This document shows, in pieces, positions 17,239-25,351 of a stretch of 64,000 bases of DNA. The notes below the pieces were generated by a model. That model was not told the origin of the DNA and made no database searches. It worked only from the letters and a program-made list of their open reading frames with translations. The stretch covers positions 186,001 to 250,000 of the forward strand of contig CANLTZ010000004.1 of NCBI GenBank assembly GCA_947494145.1. Reading direction: 5' to 3'. A program made the translations under genes and the position numbers. Within the stretch, counting starts at the first letter, position 1. Each line of letters begins with the position of its first letter. The stretch comes from an uncultured Jannaschia sp. (lineage in GTDB: Bacteria > Pseudomonadota > Alphaproteobacteria > Rhodobacterales > Rhodobacteraceae).

Positions 17239-18198
17239 TCAGAGGCCCAGCATGGCGTCGACGCGGTCCGAATTGGCTTCGACCCATTCGGCGGCCACTT
17301 CGGCGGGGTCGCGGCCATTGGCGCTGATTTCGAAGGCCAACTGGCTCACATCGCCCGCGTCGAGCGAGAAGTTCTGAAAGAACTCCGCAATGGCAGGTGA
17401 CCGGTCGACCAGGGAATTGGACCACGCGATCTGCACATCTTTCAGGGCGTCTTTTGAGGCCACCATGGATTTTTCGTACCAGTCGGGGTCATCCGAGGGT
17501 TGGACCATGACATATTGCGCCGGGTCGTAATCCGGCTCCGTCAGCATGACGACGTCGAACATGAACCACACGGCATGGGGTTCATAGCAATAGAACGCAT
17601 AGCCTTCGCCCTTGGCGATGGAATCCTTGATGCGCGCGGTTTTCACGGCTTCTTCGGCGCGGATGGGCTCAATGAAGTCGAGCAACCCGTAATCGCGGAC
17701 CTTCACTTCGTTGACATTGGCCGAGGCCCAGCCTGGCGCGCCGATCCACATCTCGCCCCGGCCATTGCCGTCGCTATCCATCAGCGCGGCCACATCGGGG
17801 CGGCCCAGATCGGCGATGTCGGTGATGTCGTTGGCCGCGGCAAAGTCCTTGGACACGCAGAAGCCCTGATTGCCCTGATAGGGATTTTCCGACAGCGAAA
17901 CCGTGCCCGCTTCGTCGACATATTGCTTGGTGAAGCTTTCCTGGTTGGGCAACCAGACGTCCGGGTGGACGTCGATGTCGCCTTCGCCCTGGTCCATGGC
18001 CTGGAAGATGGTGGCATTGTTGCCTGGCACATATTCGACCTCTCCACCGATGCGCGAGGTCACGACTTCGCCCAGCACATGGGCGATGGCCTGCGCGCCG
18101 GTCCAGGACGGCACGCCTATCTTGACCTCTTCGGCGAAGGCGGGGGCGGCGGTGGCTGCCAGTAATGTTGCTGCGAGCAGCTTGGTTCTTATCGTCAT
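17239..18198 (-). CDS. proX: Betaine/osmoprotectant-type ABC substrate-binding protein (ProX/OpuAC-like)
   Basis: Periplasmic binding protein, 319 residues. The start MTIRTKLLAATLL (ATG 18198) gives a clean signal peptide ending AAPAFA before EEVKIGVPSWTGAQ, and follows GGGAGAC. The OpuAC family pattern includes EYVPGNNATIFQAMDQGEGDIDVHPDVWLPNQ and later GWASANVNEV and YCYEPHAVWFMF, with aromatic residues of the kind used to cage quaternary amines. Upstream in-frame codons are rejected because they lie in the preceding gene's 3' end. It lies 28 bases downstream of the CuyA-like gene, in the same operon. The ligand is inferred to be a betaine-like or sulfonate zwitterion. Confidence 0.92.
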   Translation of the reverse strand: MTIRTKLLAATLLAATAAPAFAEEVKIGVPSWTGAQAIAHVLGEVVTSRIGGEVEYVPGNNATIFQAMDQGEGDIDVHPDVWLPNQESFTKQYVDEAGTVSLSENPYQGNQGFCVSKDFAAANDITDIADLGRPDVAALMDSDGNGRGEMWIGAPGWASANVNEVKVRDYGLLDFIEPIRAEEAVKTARIKDSIAKGEGYAFYCYEPHAVWFMFDVVMLTEPDYDPAQYVMVQPSDDPDWYEKSMVASKDALKDVQIAWSNSLVDRSPAIAEFFQNFSLDAGDVSQLAFEISANGRDPAEVAAEWVEANSDRVDAMLGL

Positions 18199-18226
18199 TG
18201 CGAAAGTCTCCCTCTTGGTTTCGTTG

Positions 18227-19321
18227 TCAGTCCACATAGCCGGGCAGGTCAAAGGCTTGCGGGTAACCGAACAGCGCGGCGCTGCCCCCGGTATGAAGGA
18301 AGACGACGTTCTCCATACCTTGGAAATATCCCTTGCCGATCTGGTCAATCAGCCCGTCCAGGCCCTTGCCTGAATAGACCGGATCGAAGAGCAGGCCTTC
18401 GGTTCTCGCAAGAAGCTTAAGTGCGTCGACCATGCCAGCGGTTGGGATGCCGTAGCCGCCGCCCACATAGTTGCAATTAGCGCGTACCGTGTCGCGCGCG
18501 ATCTTCGTGCCCGTGCCAAGATGCTCGGCGGTTCGGCAAGCTAGGTCGAACACCATCTGTTCCTGCCGGTCTTGCGGGGCGCGCACGCCGATGCCGAGAA
18601 GGTGGATATCGCTTTCCAAAGCGGCCAGCCCGGCCACAAGCCCGGCCTGCGTGCCCGAACTGCCGGTGGCATGGACCAGCGCGTCGATCTTCAGGCCAGA
18701 CGCCGCGGCCTGATCGGTCAGTTCCAGCGCGCAATTGACGTAGCCAAGGGCACCGGTCGGGTTCGACCCTCCGCCAGGGATGACGTAGGGCGTGCCGCCG
18801 TCCTGGCGCAGAATGTTGGCCAGCGCCTCCATCTCGGCCACCATATCGGCGCCGCCGGGACGTTTGGACACGGTCGCGCCATGCAGACGGTCCAGCAGGA
18901 CGTTGCCGTTCAGGACATAGTCGTCATCCGTTGCGCCGGTCCGGTCTTCCAGCAGGATATGGCAGGCCAAGCCGAGCTTTGCGGCGGCGGCAGCGGTCTG
19001 GCGCGCGTGGTTCGATTGCGTGGCACCTTGGGTGATGATCGCATCTGCGCCCTGTGCGACGGCCTCTGCCATCAGGTATTCCAGTTTGCGCGTCTTGTTC
19101 CCGCCCGAAGACAGGCCCGTGCAATCGTCGCGCTTCACCCAAAGCCGGGGCCCCCCAAGCACCTCGCTCAGCCGATCCATGGGCTCAAGCGGTGTAGGCA
19201 AGTGCCCCAGCCGTATGCGCGGATGCCCCTCCAGCGCGGTCGCGAGGGCTGCGCGCCGTTGCGCGGCATCCACCGTCGGCGATTGCACCGCCCCTTCGGC
19301 TGTCTGATCTACCACTGCCAC
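18227..19321 (-). CDS. D-cysteine desulfhydrase / L-cysteate sulfo-lyase-like PLP enzyme (CuyA-like)
   Basis: A fold-type II PLP lyase of the ACC deaminase/D-cysteine desulfhydrase family, 364 residues, cytoplasmic. The GTG start at 19321 is set by GGGAGGAGG seven bases upstream. PLP-binding Lys76 is in [13 protein letters not shown]. The [18 protein letters not shown] and [18 protein letters not shown] motifs are intact, as are FDPVYSGKG and [14 protein letters not shown]. Resemblance, from memory, is strong to Ruegeria CuyA, which splits L-cysteate to pyruvate, ammonia and sulfite. D-cysteine desulfhydrase remains possible. The first 32 residues are longer than usual. It heads the leftward operon with the importer and GcvT-type enzyme and faces a LysR gene, its likely regulator. 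Confidence 0.85.
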   Translation of the reverse strand: MAVVDQTAEGAVQSPTVDAAQRRAALATALEGHPRIRLGHLPTPLEPMDRLSEVLGGPRLWVKRDDCTGLSSGGNKTRKLEYLMAEAVAQGADAIITQGATQSNHARQTAAAAAKLGLACHILLEDRTGATDDDYVLNGNVLLDRLHGATVSKRPGGADMVAEMEALANILRQDGGTPYVIPGGGSNPTGALGYVNCALELTDQAAASGLKIDALVHATGSSGTQAGLVAGLAALESDIHLLGIGVRAPQDRQEQMVFDLACRTAEHLGTGTKIARDTVRANCNYVGGGYGIPTAGMVDALKLLARTEGLLFDPVYSGKGLDGLIDQIGKGYFQGMENVVFLHTGGSAALFGYPQAFDLPGYVD

Positions 19322-19352
19322 GTGATCGCCTCCTCCCGGTTTCAAGCGTGGT

Positions 19353-19363
19353 GGAAGCGTTCC
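19353..19363. promoter_or_regulatory. Short inverted repeat in the LysR/CuyA-like divergent region
   Basis: GGAA-GCG-TTCC is symmetric and lies in the 118-bp region between the two divergent start codons, where a LysR regulator would bind. It is short, so it is only a candidate half of a LysR site. No convincing -35/-10 pair is visible for either direction. Confidence 0.3.
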
Positions 19364-19439
19364 GCGCCGGGACGGCAATAGACAGTGCTTTTTTCTTGGC
19401 CTGCCCATACGATCCCTTTGGGCGATGCGGGGGATGGCG

Positions 19440-20360
19440 ATGGATCTGAACTGGTTGGACGATGTCCTGGTTCTGTTGGAGGAGCAGAATTTGACCCGGG
19501 CTGCGGCCCGGCGAAATGTGACGCAACCTGCATTTTCCAGGCGGATCAAGTGTTTCGAGGATTGGGTCGGGGTGCCTGTCCTGTCGCGCAGCACCAACCG
19601 GATCGAGATTGACCCGGCACTGCGCGCCAATGAGCAAGAGATCCGCGCTTTGGTGTCACGGTTGCGCGGCCTTCGCTCAACGATTGCGCAGCATGACCCC
19701 TTTGCAAGCAGTCTGCACATCGTAGCGCAGCATGCGTCGTTCCTGTCCTGCTATCCGGCCATGGCGCTGCGGTTGCGCGCGGCGCTGCCCCGGGTGAACC
19801 TGCATGTCCATGCCCGCAACCTGGGTGAATGTGCGAGCATGTTGCTGCGGGGCGATGCGCGGATGCTTCTGTGCCACGAAGCCGAAAGTGCTGCGCCCCT
19901 TCGGCTGGGCGCGGGGGTCGCGCGGGGCCTTTGGGGGCGCGATGATCTGATCCCCGTCGTCGGCGGCGTGTTGCGCGACACCGTGGCCCGCGATGCCGCC
20001 GTGCCGTCGGACTTACCTGCGATTGTCTACCCGGAAGACAGCTACTTCGGCTCTGCGCTGACGCGCCGCCAAAGGGTCTTTGGCACAGCGGCCTTGTCAG
20101 AGGTCGCGGTCTGCGAAACTGCGTTTTCCGCCGGAATAAAGGAGTTGGTTTTGGATGGGCTGGGCGTCGCTTGGTTACCGTCGAGCATGGTACAGCGCGA
20201 GTTGGCCGGGGGCACGCTGACATCCCTGGCCAGCAGGCTTGGATCGGAACCGCTTGAGATCGCGATCTACGCCGACATGAGTTCAGATATCGCGACGGCT
20301 GTCTTAGATATTCTAACCGGCGATCACGCAAATCGGGCGGGGCCGGTCGGCTTGGATTGA
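19440..20360 (+). CDS. LysR-family transcriptional regulator
   Basis: A 306-residue regulator. The start [15 protein letters not shown] (ATG 19440) fits the family N terminus and follows a GGGGG site. ATGs at 19425 and 19434 in the same frame would add three to five residues. The winged helix is visible in [20 protein letters not shown] with the linker helix [18 protein letters not shown]. The effector domain is less conserved, but the C-terminal [18 protein letters not shown] pattern is typical. It is transcribed away from the CuyA-like/ProXVW operon, so it probably controls that operon and itself. Confidence 0.9.
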   Translation: MDLNWLDDVLVLLEEQNLTRAAARRNVTQPAFSRRIKCFEDWVGVPVLSRSTNRIEIDPALRANEQEIRALVSRLRGLRSTIAQHDPFASSLHIVAQHASFLSCYPAMALRLRAALPRVNLHVHARNLGECASMLLRGDARMLLCHEAESAAPLRLGAGVARGLWGRDDLIPVVGGVLRDTVARDAAVPSDLPAIVYPEDSYFGSALTRRQRVFGTAALSEVAVCETAFSAGIKELVLDGLGVAWLPSSMVQRELAGGTLTSLASRLGSEPLEIAIYADMSSDIATAVLDILTGDHANRAGPVGLD

Positions 20361-20467
20361 TCCGTCGTCCGGTTGGTGTTCCGAAGGCCCAAGGCTGTCT
20401 CAAGCGAATGTCAGATGACAGGAATATGATCAGGCTCTATCGTCACGTCGTCGCGTAGGAGAGAATC

Positions 20468-21013
20468 GTGGACCGAGAGACGTCTTGGACTTCCCTCATG
20501 CAAGCCGCCCGTTCCGGCGATGCATCCGCGTGCGAGAAATTATTAGGCGAAGTGGCCGAGGCCCTTCGGCCCGTCGTCGCCAGCCGTCTGGCCCATCTTC
20601 ATTGTTCTGAGACCGAAGCAGAGGACGTGCTTCAGGAAATCCTGATCGCCATCCATTGCAAGGGCCACACCTGGGATGACAGCCGCCCGATCCTGCCATG
20701 GATCTACGCGGTCACGAAATACAAGATACTGGATGCCATGCGCCGGTCGGGCCGCCGTCGCGCCGTTCTGTCGGATATCGGCATCGACGAATTGGAAGAC
20801 CGTATGGCCGCCCCTGCGACCGAAACGGTCGGGCCCCATGAATTGGCGCAGTTGCTTGACCACCTGCCTGAACGGCAACGCGGCGTCGTGTCTGCACTAG
20901 CCTTGAAGGGGGACACCGTCGCCAACGTGGCCCGTGACAACGGGTTGCGCGAAGGGGCGGTTCGCGTGGCGTTCCACCGTGGGCTCAAGACGCTTCGAAA
21001 GCTGGCGGGTTAG
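20468..21013 (+). CDS. sigF: ECF RNA polymerase sigma factor (SigF-like)
   Basis: Alternative sigma factor, 181 residues. The GTG start at 20468 follows AGGAGAG. Region 2 is visible in ETEAEDVLQEILIAIH and DDSRPILPWIYAVTKYKILDAMRRSGRRR; region 4 in LDHLPERQRGVVSALALKGDTVANVARDNGLREGAVR. It is followed after two bases by a gene for an NrsF-type membrane anti-sigma. This pairing matches the Caulobacter SigF-NrsF system that responds to heavy metals. The downstream msrB and bufferin genes fit the same regulon. The candidate target promoter is at 22483-22508; no similar promoter is seen upstream of the sigma gene itself. Confidence 0.88.
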   Translation: MDRETSWTSLMQAARSGDASACEKLLGEVAEALRPVVASRLAHLHCSETEAEDVLQEILIAIHCKGHTWDDSRPILPWIYAVTKYKILDAMRRSGRRRAVLSDIGIDELEDRMAAPATETVGPHELAQLLDHLPERQRGVVSALALKGDTVANVARDNGLREGAVRVAFHRGLKTLRKLAG

Positions 21014-21015
21014 CC

Positions 21016-21627
21016 ATGCGGACCGAAGACCTGATCCGACAATTGTCGCGCGCCCCCGCGCCGCGCCCGGACGGCAGCCCGACTGTGGCGCTGATGATGG
21101 CGCTTGGTCTGGGGGTTGTGATTGCGGCGCTGTCAGCCGCCTATCTGGGTTTCCGTGGCGATGTCCGGGCGTTTGCGCCGGATGATGCCACGTTGATCAA
21201 AGTTCTTGGCGCCTTTGCCGTCATGATTGCGGCGGGGTCTGCCGCGCTTCGGCTGTCGGCGCCGGGCACGTCCAACATCTGGCGTGTGCTGGCCTGCCTG
21301 TCGCTGCTTGGGGTCATGGCTGCCGGCGCCCTGCAATCTGGTCTGCCGCCCCTTTCGGGCCCTGGGGCGGAAACGGCATCACGCCTGGTGGTCCTTTCGG
21401 TCCCGGGACTTGTCCTTTGCCTGGTGATCTTGCGCAAACGTGCGGCCGTCAGCCCGGCGCTCACAGGGGCAAGTGCGGGGCTTATGGCGGCGGGTTCGGC
21501 GGCCATCGGTTATGCGCTACACTGCCCCGCCGAAGTGGCTGGTTTCATTGCGCAATGGTACGGGTTGGCGGCGCTTGTTTCTGCCGCTTTGGGCGCGGTT
21601 TTGGGGCGGCACGTCCTGGCCTGGTGA
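21016..21627 (+). CDS. nrsF: NrsF-family (DUF1109) membrane anti-sigma factor
   Basis: A 203-residue inner-membrane protein with about six hydrophobic segments, of the DUF1109/NrsF family that sequesters SigF-type ECF factors. The soluble N terminus MRTEDLIRQLSRAPAP probably contacts the sigma factor. Cysteines are C94, C135 (LVLCLVILRK) and C170 (ALHCPAEVAGF). The last two lie where NrsF proteins carry the conserved Cys pair linked to metal sensing (from memory of the Caulobacter work). The start is two bases after the sigma stop, so the pair is co-translated. Confidence 0.85.
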   Translation: MRTEDLIRQLSRAPAPRPDGSPTVALMMALGLGVVIAALSAAYLGFRGDVRAFAPDDATLIKVLGAFAVMIAAGSAALRLSAPGTSNIWRVLACLSLLGVMAAGALQSGLPPLSGPGAETASRLVVLSVPGLVLCLVILRKRAAVSPALTGASAGLMAAGSAAIGYALHCPAEVAGFIAQWYGLAALVSAALGAVLGRHVLAW

Positions 21628-21754
21628 CACGTTGCGTGGCACCGCCGTTTATCAAAAAATGGTAACATCACCGATTTGAGATCGCGCGTGAGGCGACGTG
21701 GCGTCATGCTGATCCTATCTCTCTTAAATCGTTATTTTCAAAAGAGGTATGCAG

Positions 21755-22309
21755 ATGTTTGAGCACAAATTGACGAGACGGGCTGTTCTCGCCTCCACCG
21801 CAGGGATGTCTTTGGCCAGCATGTTGCAGGCTGATGAGATGGTAACCCCCTCTGGCGAAACCATTGTTACGTATAACCCCGAAACTGCCGACTTCCCCTT
21901 CGAGGTACAGCGCAGCGAAGCCGAGTGGCGCGCGCATCTGGGCGATGACGACGACGCCTATGAGGTGCTCCGCCGTGCCAAGACGGAACAGCCCAAGACC
22001 ACCGATCTGTGGAAGGAAGCCCATGCGGGTGGTTACGAATGCCGGGGCTGCGGCCTGAAGGTCTATGATGGGGCTTGGTTTGAGCCGCTCGATAAAGGGT
22101 GGGTCTTTTTCCACCACGCGGAAGCCCATGCCGTCATGTTCGCGACCGATGGGCCGGTGCCGCAATACGGGCAGGGGCCGAACAATGCGCCGCGCTTCGG
22201 GTTGACGGAAATCCATTGCAGGCGCTGTGGCTCTCACCTGGGGCACCATCTTCGCCTGTCAGGGATGCAATTGCATTGCATCAATGGGACGTCGCTTTCG
22301 CTGGCCTGA
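21755..22309 (+). CDS. msrB: Exported peptide-methionine (R)-S-oxide reductase (MsrB)
   Basis: Repairs methionine-R-sulfoxide in proteins; here probably periplasmic. The start MFEHKLTRRAVLAS (ATG 21755) is preferred to the ATG six bases earlier because GAGG lies seven bases upstream of it. The N terminus has a twin-arginine TRRAVLAS motif and a hydrophobic stretch, a probable Tat signal. SelR zinc ligands are C96/C99 (ECRGCG) and C155/C158 (HCRRCG). Catalytic C175 is in LHCINGTSL, where the usual motif is RYCINS. It ends at a strong terminator (22333-22360). Its position between nrsF and the bufferin genes suggests a role in metal or oxidant stress. A GGTAAC at 21660 hints at a SigF-type -35, but no matching CGAA follows. 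Confidence 0.88.
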   Translation: MFEHKLTRRAVLASTAGMSLASMLQADEMVTPSGETIVTYNPETADFPFEVQRSEAEWRAHLGDDDDAYEVLRRAKTEQPKTTDLWKEAHAGGYECRGCGLKVYDGAWFEPLDKGWVFFHHAEAHAVMFATDGPVPQYGQGPNNAPRFGLTEIHCRRCGSHLGHHLRLSGMQLHCINGTSLSLA

Positions 22310-22332
22310 CGGTTCTCAGGTTTGATTGACGG

Positions 22333-22360
22333 ATGGCGGGGGCTGCAATGCCCCCGCCAT
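22333..22360 (+). terminator. Rho-independent terminator after msrB
   Basis: Perfect 11-bp stem ATGGCGGGGGC / GCCCCCGCCAT with a six-base loop (tgcaat), followed by ATTTCTGTTT. It separates msrB from the bufferin operon, which therefore needs its own promoter. Confidence 0.85.
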
Positions 22361-22482
22361 TTCTGTTTCGTCGCCTGCCACATGACGCTGGACCCGCTGC
22401 CCCGGGCACAGCGACGCTGGTTTGCGTCCAGGTCCCCGTTTTCACGTCACATCACGAACACTTCACGCTTCCGTGAGGGCGC

Positions 22483-22508
22483 GTAACGAACCTGATCCCG
22501 CCAGCGAA
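22483..22508 (+). promoter_or_regulatory. Candidate ECF SigF-type promoter of the bufferin operon
   Basis: GTAACG (22483-22488), exactly 16 bases, then CGAA (22505-22508). The Caulobacter SigF consensus as I recall it is GTAACC-N16-CGAA, so one mismatch. It lies downstream of the msrB terminator and about 90 bases before the bufA start, as expected for a transcript with an 80-base leader. The sigma factor encoded at 20468 is the obvious user. Confidence 0.7.
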
Positions 22509-22596
22509 GTACCTGTGTCGGATGCGCGGGCCGGGTGAGCGGGCCGCGTGTCGGAATTCGTCGAAGTTCTGACGCAACCCAAAGCAGGAGCATTGA

Positions 22597-22908
22597 ATGT
22601 CCAAGAAGACCATCACCAGCCTCGGCCTTGCCGTGGCCGCCGCCGTCACCATGCAGCCCGGCACCGCCGAGGCGCAGGCAAAGGAAAAGTGCTACGGCAT
22701 CTCGCTGGCCGGCGAAAACGACTGCGCCGCGGGCCCCGGCACCACCTGCGCCGGTACGTCGGTCGTGGACTTCCAGGGCAATGCCTGGACGCTCGTCCCT
22801 GCTGGCACTTGCGAGTTGTATGGCGTCGAAGAAGCCGATGCCGACTACGAACTGCCTGGTGACCGGACGGGCAGCCTTGAGCAGTTGGATCGCGACCTGC
22901 CGGCATAA
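22597..22908 (+). CDS. bufA: Bufferin precursor, BufA1 family (DUF2282)
   Basis: Secreted ribosomal peptide precursor, 103 residues, start after AGGAG. The signal peptide is about residues 1-26, ending TAEA before QAKEK. Four cysteines, C32 (EKCYG), C43 (NDCAAG), C51 (TTCAGTS) and C72 (AGTCEL), match the DUF2282/bufferin-1 pattern. In bufferins a DUF692 enzyme converts Cys residues into copper-binding heterocycles, and the product buffers periplasmic copper. The unusual part is the C terminus: after C72 come some 30 mostly acidic and polar residues ([19 protein letters not shown]...), where members I remember stop soon after GTCE. Next come the MNIO, partner and DoxX genes, giving a complete operon. 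Confidence 0.88.
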   Translation: MSKKTITSLGLAVAAAVTMQPGTAEAQAKEKCYGISLAGENDCAAGPGTTCAGTSVVDFQGNAWTLVPAGTCELYGVEEADADYELPGDRTGSLEQLDRDLPA

Positions 22909-22982
22909 GGCACGGCACATCCCACCGACCCGATACCGGTCCTGCATCTGCGTGGGGCCGGACCTTACAGGAAAGAGCCGCC

Positions 22983-23858
22983 ATGCCCCGCGATACCGGA
23001 CCCCGCCCCTACAGCGTGCCCCTGGCGCCGGGTGTTGGCCTGAAGGCCTGCCATATCCGCGACATCGAAGCCGATCCTGGCGCTGTGCAGTTTCTGGAGA
23101 TTCATGCGGAAAACTACATGGGTGCCGGTGGCCGCCCCCACCATGACCTGATGCGCCTGCGCGAACGGTTTCCGCTGTCGCTGCATGGTGTGGCGCTGTC
23201 CATCGGCGGCGCCGATCCCATCGACCGCGAGCATCTGGCGCGCCTGCGCACGCTGCGCGACCGCTATGAGCCGGGGTTGTTTTCGGAACATCTGGCCTGG
23301 TCTTCTCATGAAGACGTCTATTTTCCCGACCTGCTGCCCGTGGCCTACGATGATGAGACGCTGGACCGCGTCTGCGACCATGTCGATGCTACGCAGGACG
23401 CCGTGGGCATGCAGATGCTGCTCGAAAATCCGTCAACCTATCTGGCCTTTGAACATTCCACCATGGCCGAGATCGACTTTATGGCCGAAGTGTCGCGACG
23501 CACGGGCTGCGGCCTGCTGCTCGACATAAACAACGTCTTCGTGTCCTGCGCCAACCATGGCGAAGACCCGGTGACCTATCTTGATGCGTTTCCGTTGGCG
23601 GCGGTGGGCGAAATCCACCTTGGCGGCCATGAGGCGCAGCAAGATGACGTGGGCCGCCCCCTTTTGATCGACACCCATAGCCGTGCGGTCATCGACCCGG
23701 TTTGGCGGCTTTACGCCCGCGCCATCGAACGCGGTGGCCCGCGCCCGACCCTGGTGGAATGGGATAAGGACATCCCCGCCTGGCCCGTCCTTGCCGCTGA
23801 GGCTGCCCGTGCTGAAGCAGTCCTGACCGGACGGGCGGATCAGGCAGATGTCGTCTGA
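22983..23858 (+). CDS. bufB: MNIO-family multinuclear iron oxygenase (DUF692, BufB)
   Basis: A 291-residue cytoplasmic TIM-barrel enzyme of the DUF692 (MNIO) family, which uses two or three iron ions to modify cysteines of bufferin-type precursors. Metal and active-site motifs are in place: HAEN (41-44), LHG with H68, SEH (101-103), LLENPSTY with E148, LDINN with D181, EIHLGGH with H212 and H216, DTHS with D230 and H232, and VEWDKDIP with E259 and D261. The start MPRDTGPRPY follows an AGGAAAGAG-like site. It overlaps the partner gene by 11 bases (23848-23858), so the two are coupled. Confidence 0.93.
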   Translation: MPRDTGPRPYSVPLAPGVGLKACHIRDIEADPGAVQFLEIHAENYMGAGGRPHHDLMRLRERFPLSLHGVALSIGGADPIDREHLARLRTLRDRYEPGLFSEHLAWSSHEDVYFPDLLPVAYDDETLDRVCDHVDATQDAVGMQMLLENPSTYLAFEHSTMAEIDFMAEVSRRTGCGLLLDINNVFVSCANHGEDPVTYLDAFPLAAVGEIHLGGHEAQQDDVGRPLLIDTHSRAVIDPVWRLYARAIERGGPRPTLVEWDKDIPAWPVLAAEAARAEAVLTGRADQADVV

Positions 23859-24630
23859 TCGCTCTGATGAATTTGCCCGTGCCTTGCTTCGACCCGATTT
23901 GCCCGCGCCGGACGGGCTTGTGGCAAGTCGGCGACCCAGCGATGCAAACCCGCTGGATCAGCGACTTGCGGTCTATCGCAACACGGTTGTCGCAAGCCTT
24001 GTGGACACGTTGGAAGGGCGCTTTCCCATCACCTGCCGTATACTTGGCCGGGATTTCTTTCGCGCCGCGGGGTGTGCCTTTGCCATGGCCCACCCGCCGA
24101 GGTCCAAGGTGCTGATGGCCTATGGTGATGGGCTGCCCGCCTTTCTAGCCGGGCTCGATCAGATGTCCCGCGCGCCCTTCGTGCCCGATGTGGCCCGTCT
24201 GGAAGCCGCCATTGGCCGCGCGCTTCATGCGGCAGATGCGGACCCGGTTGGCATCGCGGCTTTAGCCGCCCTCCCGGACGAGGCGTTGAACGACGCGCAA
24301 CTGGTGCTGCACCCATCCGTGGAATTAGTCGCATCGCACTACCCCATCGCCACCATTCGCGAGCGGGAGACACGGGGTGAAGGCGGGCCAAAGATCGACA
24401 TGGCGCAGGGCGAAGACGTGATGGTTCTGCGCCCGCAGCTGGACATCGTGACCTGCCGACTGCCCGCGGGCGCCCATCCCTTCATCGAGGCCCTGCTTGG
24501 CCAGGCGCCATTGGCGCGTGCGGCGGAAGCGGGCGCCGCACGGGAGGGGTTCGACCTTCCCGCAAACCTCGCCGCGCTTTTCGAAGCGGGCGCCGTCGTC
24601 GATGTGATCCCCGCGGATCGCCCGACCTAA
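23848..24630 (+). CDS. bufC: BufC/HvfC-family (DUF2063) partner of the MNIO enzyme
   Basis: A 260-residue protein with an N-terminal DUF2063 domain: FARALLRPDLPAP, DQRLAVYRNTVVASLVDTLE and FPITCRILGRDFFRAA are typical. The C-terminal half is of lower conservation. Proteins of this family bind the precursor leader and the MNIO enzyme, presenting the substrate. The start ATG lies inside the MNIO gene. It is followed after 15 bases, with a GGAGAGG site, by the doxX gene. The set of precursor, DUF692, DUF2063 and DoxX corresponds to gigABCD of Caulobacter. Confidence 0.87.
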   Translation: MSSDRSDEFARALLRPDLPAPDGLVASRRPSDANPLDQRLAVYRNTVVASLVDTLEGRFPITCRILGRDFFRAAGCAFAMAHPPRSKVLMAYGDGLPAFLAGLDQMSRAPFVPDVARLEAAIGRALHAADADPVGIAALAALPDEALNDAQLVLHPSVELVASHYPIATIRERETRGEGGPKIDMAQGEDVMVLRPQLDIVTCRLPAGAHPFIEALLGQAPLARAAEAGAAREGFDLPANLAALFEAGAVVDVIPADRPT

Positions 24631-24645
24631 GGAGAGGACACAGAC

Positions 24646-25242
24646 ATGACCACAGCCAATGACACGGTCGCCCCCTCGGCATCTTCATCTTCCGGCCTTC
24701 TGGGAAAGCTCGGAGCCCTGCATGACAGGGTCTTTGCTGCGATCCAATCTGCAAGCGATGGCGGCATCGAGCTTTTGGCCCGCGTGGTCTTCCTGCTGGT
24801 GCTGGCGCCCTATTTCCTTGGCTCTGCCATGACGAAGATCGGCTCGGGGTTTCCCGGCATCTTCGTGCCCCAGGACGGTGCTTATATCCAGATCGTGCCG
24901 CATCTGATGGAGCAGGCGGGTTACGACGCTTCCCAGATCGGGCTGATGGGTGACTTGATCGTGCTGGCGGGCACCTATGGCGAGTTTCTGTTGCCGGTCC
25001 TGCTGATCGTCGGGCTATTCACGCGGATTGCGGCGCTTGGCATGGTCGTCTTCGTTCTGGTCCAATCCTATGTCGATATCGTGCTGCACGCCGTGGACCC
25101 GAACACGATCGGCGCATGGCTCGACCGGACATCTGGGTCGGTCATTCTAGACCAGCGGGCTTTCTGGGTGTTTTTGCTTCTGTCCCTCGTGGTGCGGGGC
25201 GGTGGCTGGCTTTCTGCCGATCGTTTGATCGGTCGGAAGTAG
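24646..25242 (+). CDS. DoxX-family membrane protein of the bufferin operon
   Basis: A 198-residue inner-membrane protein of the DoxX family with four hydrophobic segments (about 46-66, 94-112, 119-143, 165-185). The N-terminal 35 residues are soluble and Ser/Thr-rich. DoxX proteins are often the last gene of bufferin (gig) operons and are thought to be redox partners, but their role there is not settled. It starts 15 bases after the DUF2063 gene. The operon ends at the hairpin at 25252-25285. Confidence 0.85.
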   Translation: MTTANDTVAPSASSSSGLLGKLGALHDRVFAAIQSASDGGIELLARVVFLLVLAPYFLGSAMTKIGSGFPGIFVPQDGAYIQIVPHLMEQAGYDASQIGLMGDLIVLAGTYGEFLLPVLLIVGLFTRIAALGMVVFVLVQSYVDIVLHAVDPNTIGAWLDRTSGSVILDQRAFWVFLLLSLVVRGGGWLSADRLIGRK

Positions 25243-25251
25243 CCACTGTGT

Positions 25252-25285
25252 TCTGCCGCCCAGCCCCCTCGTGTCGGGCGGCAGA
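25252..25285. terminator. Probable bidirectional terminator after the bufferin operon
   Basis: TCTGCCGCCC and GGGCGGCAGA form a perfect ten-pair stem with a 14-base loop, ten bases after the doxX stop. It lies between convergent genes. The T-run is weak, so confidence is moderate. Confidence 0.55.
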
Positions 25286-25351
25286 CGAAGGTTCTTGGAA
25301 GGCCCTGCTTTTTAATCGTGGACCGGCTCGGTCGCAAAATTGCCACCACCC

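Noticed and set aside
21660-21690. A second SigF-type promoter before msrB, starting GGTAAC
   Set aside because: The -35-like hexamer is present, but 16 bases further the sequence is GCGC rather than CGAA.
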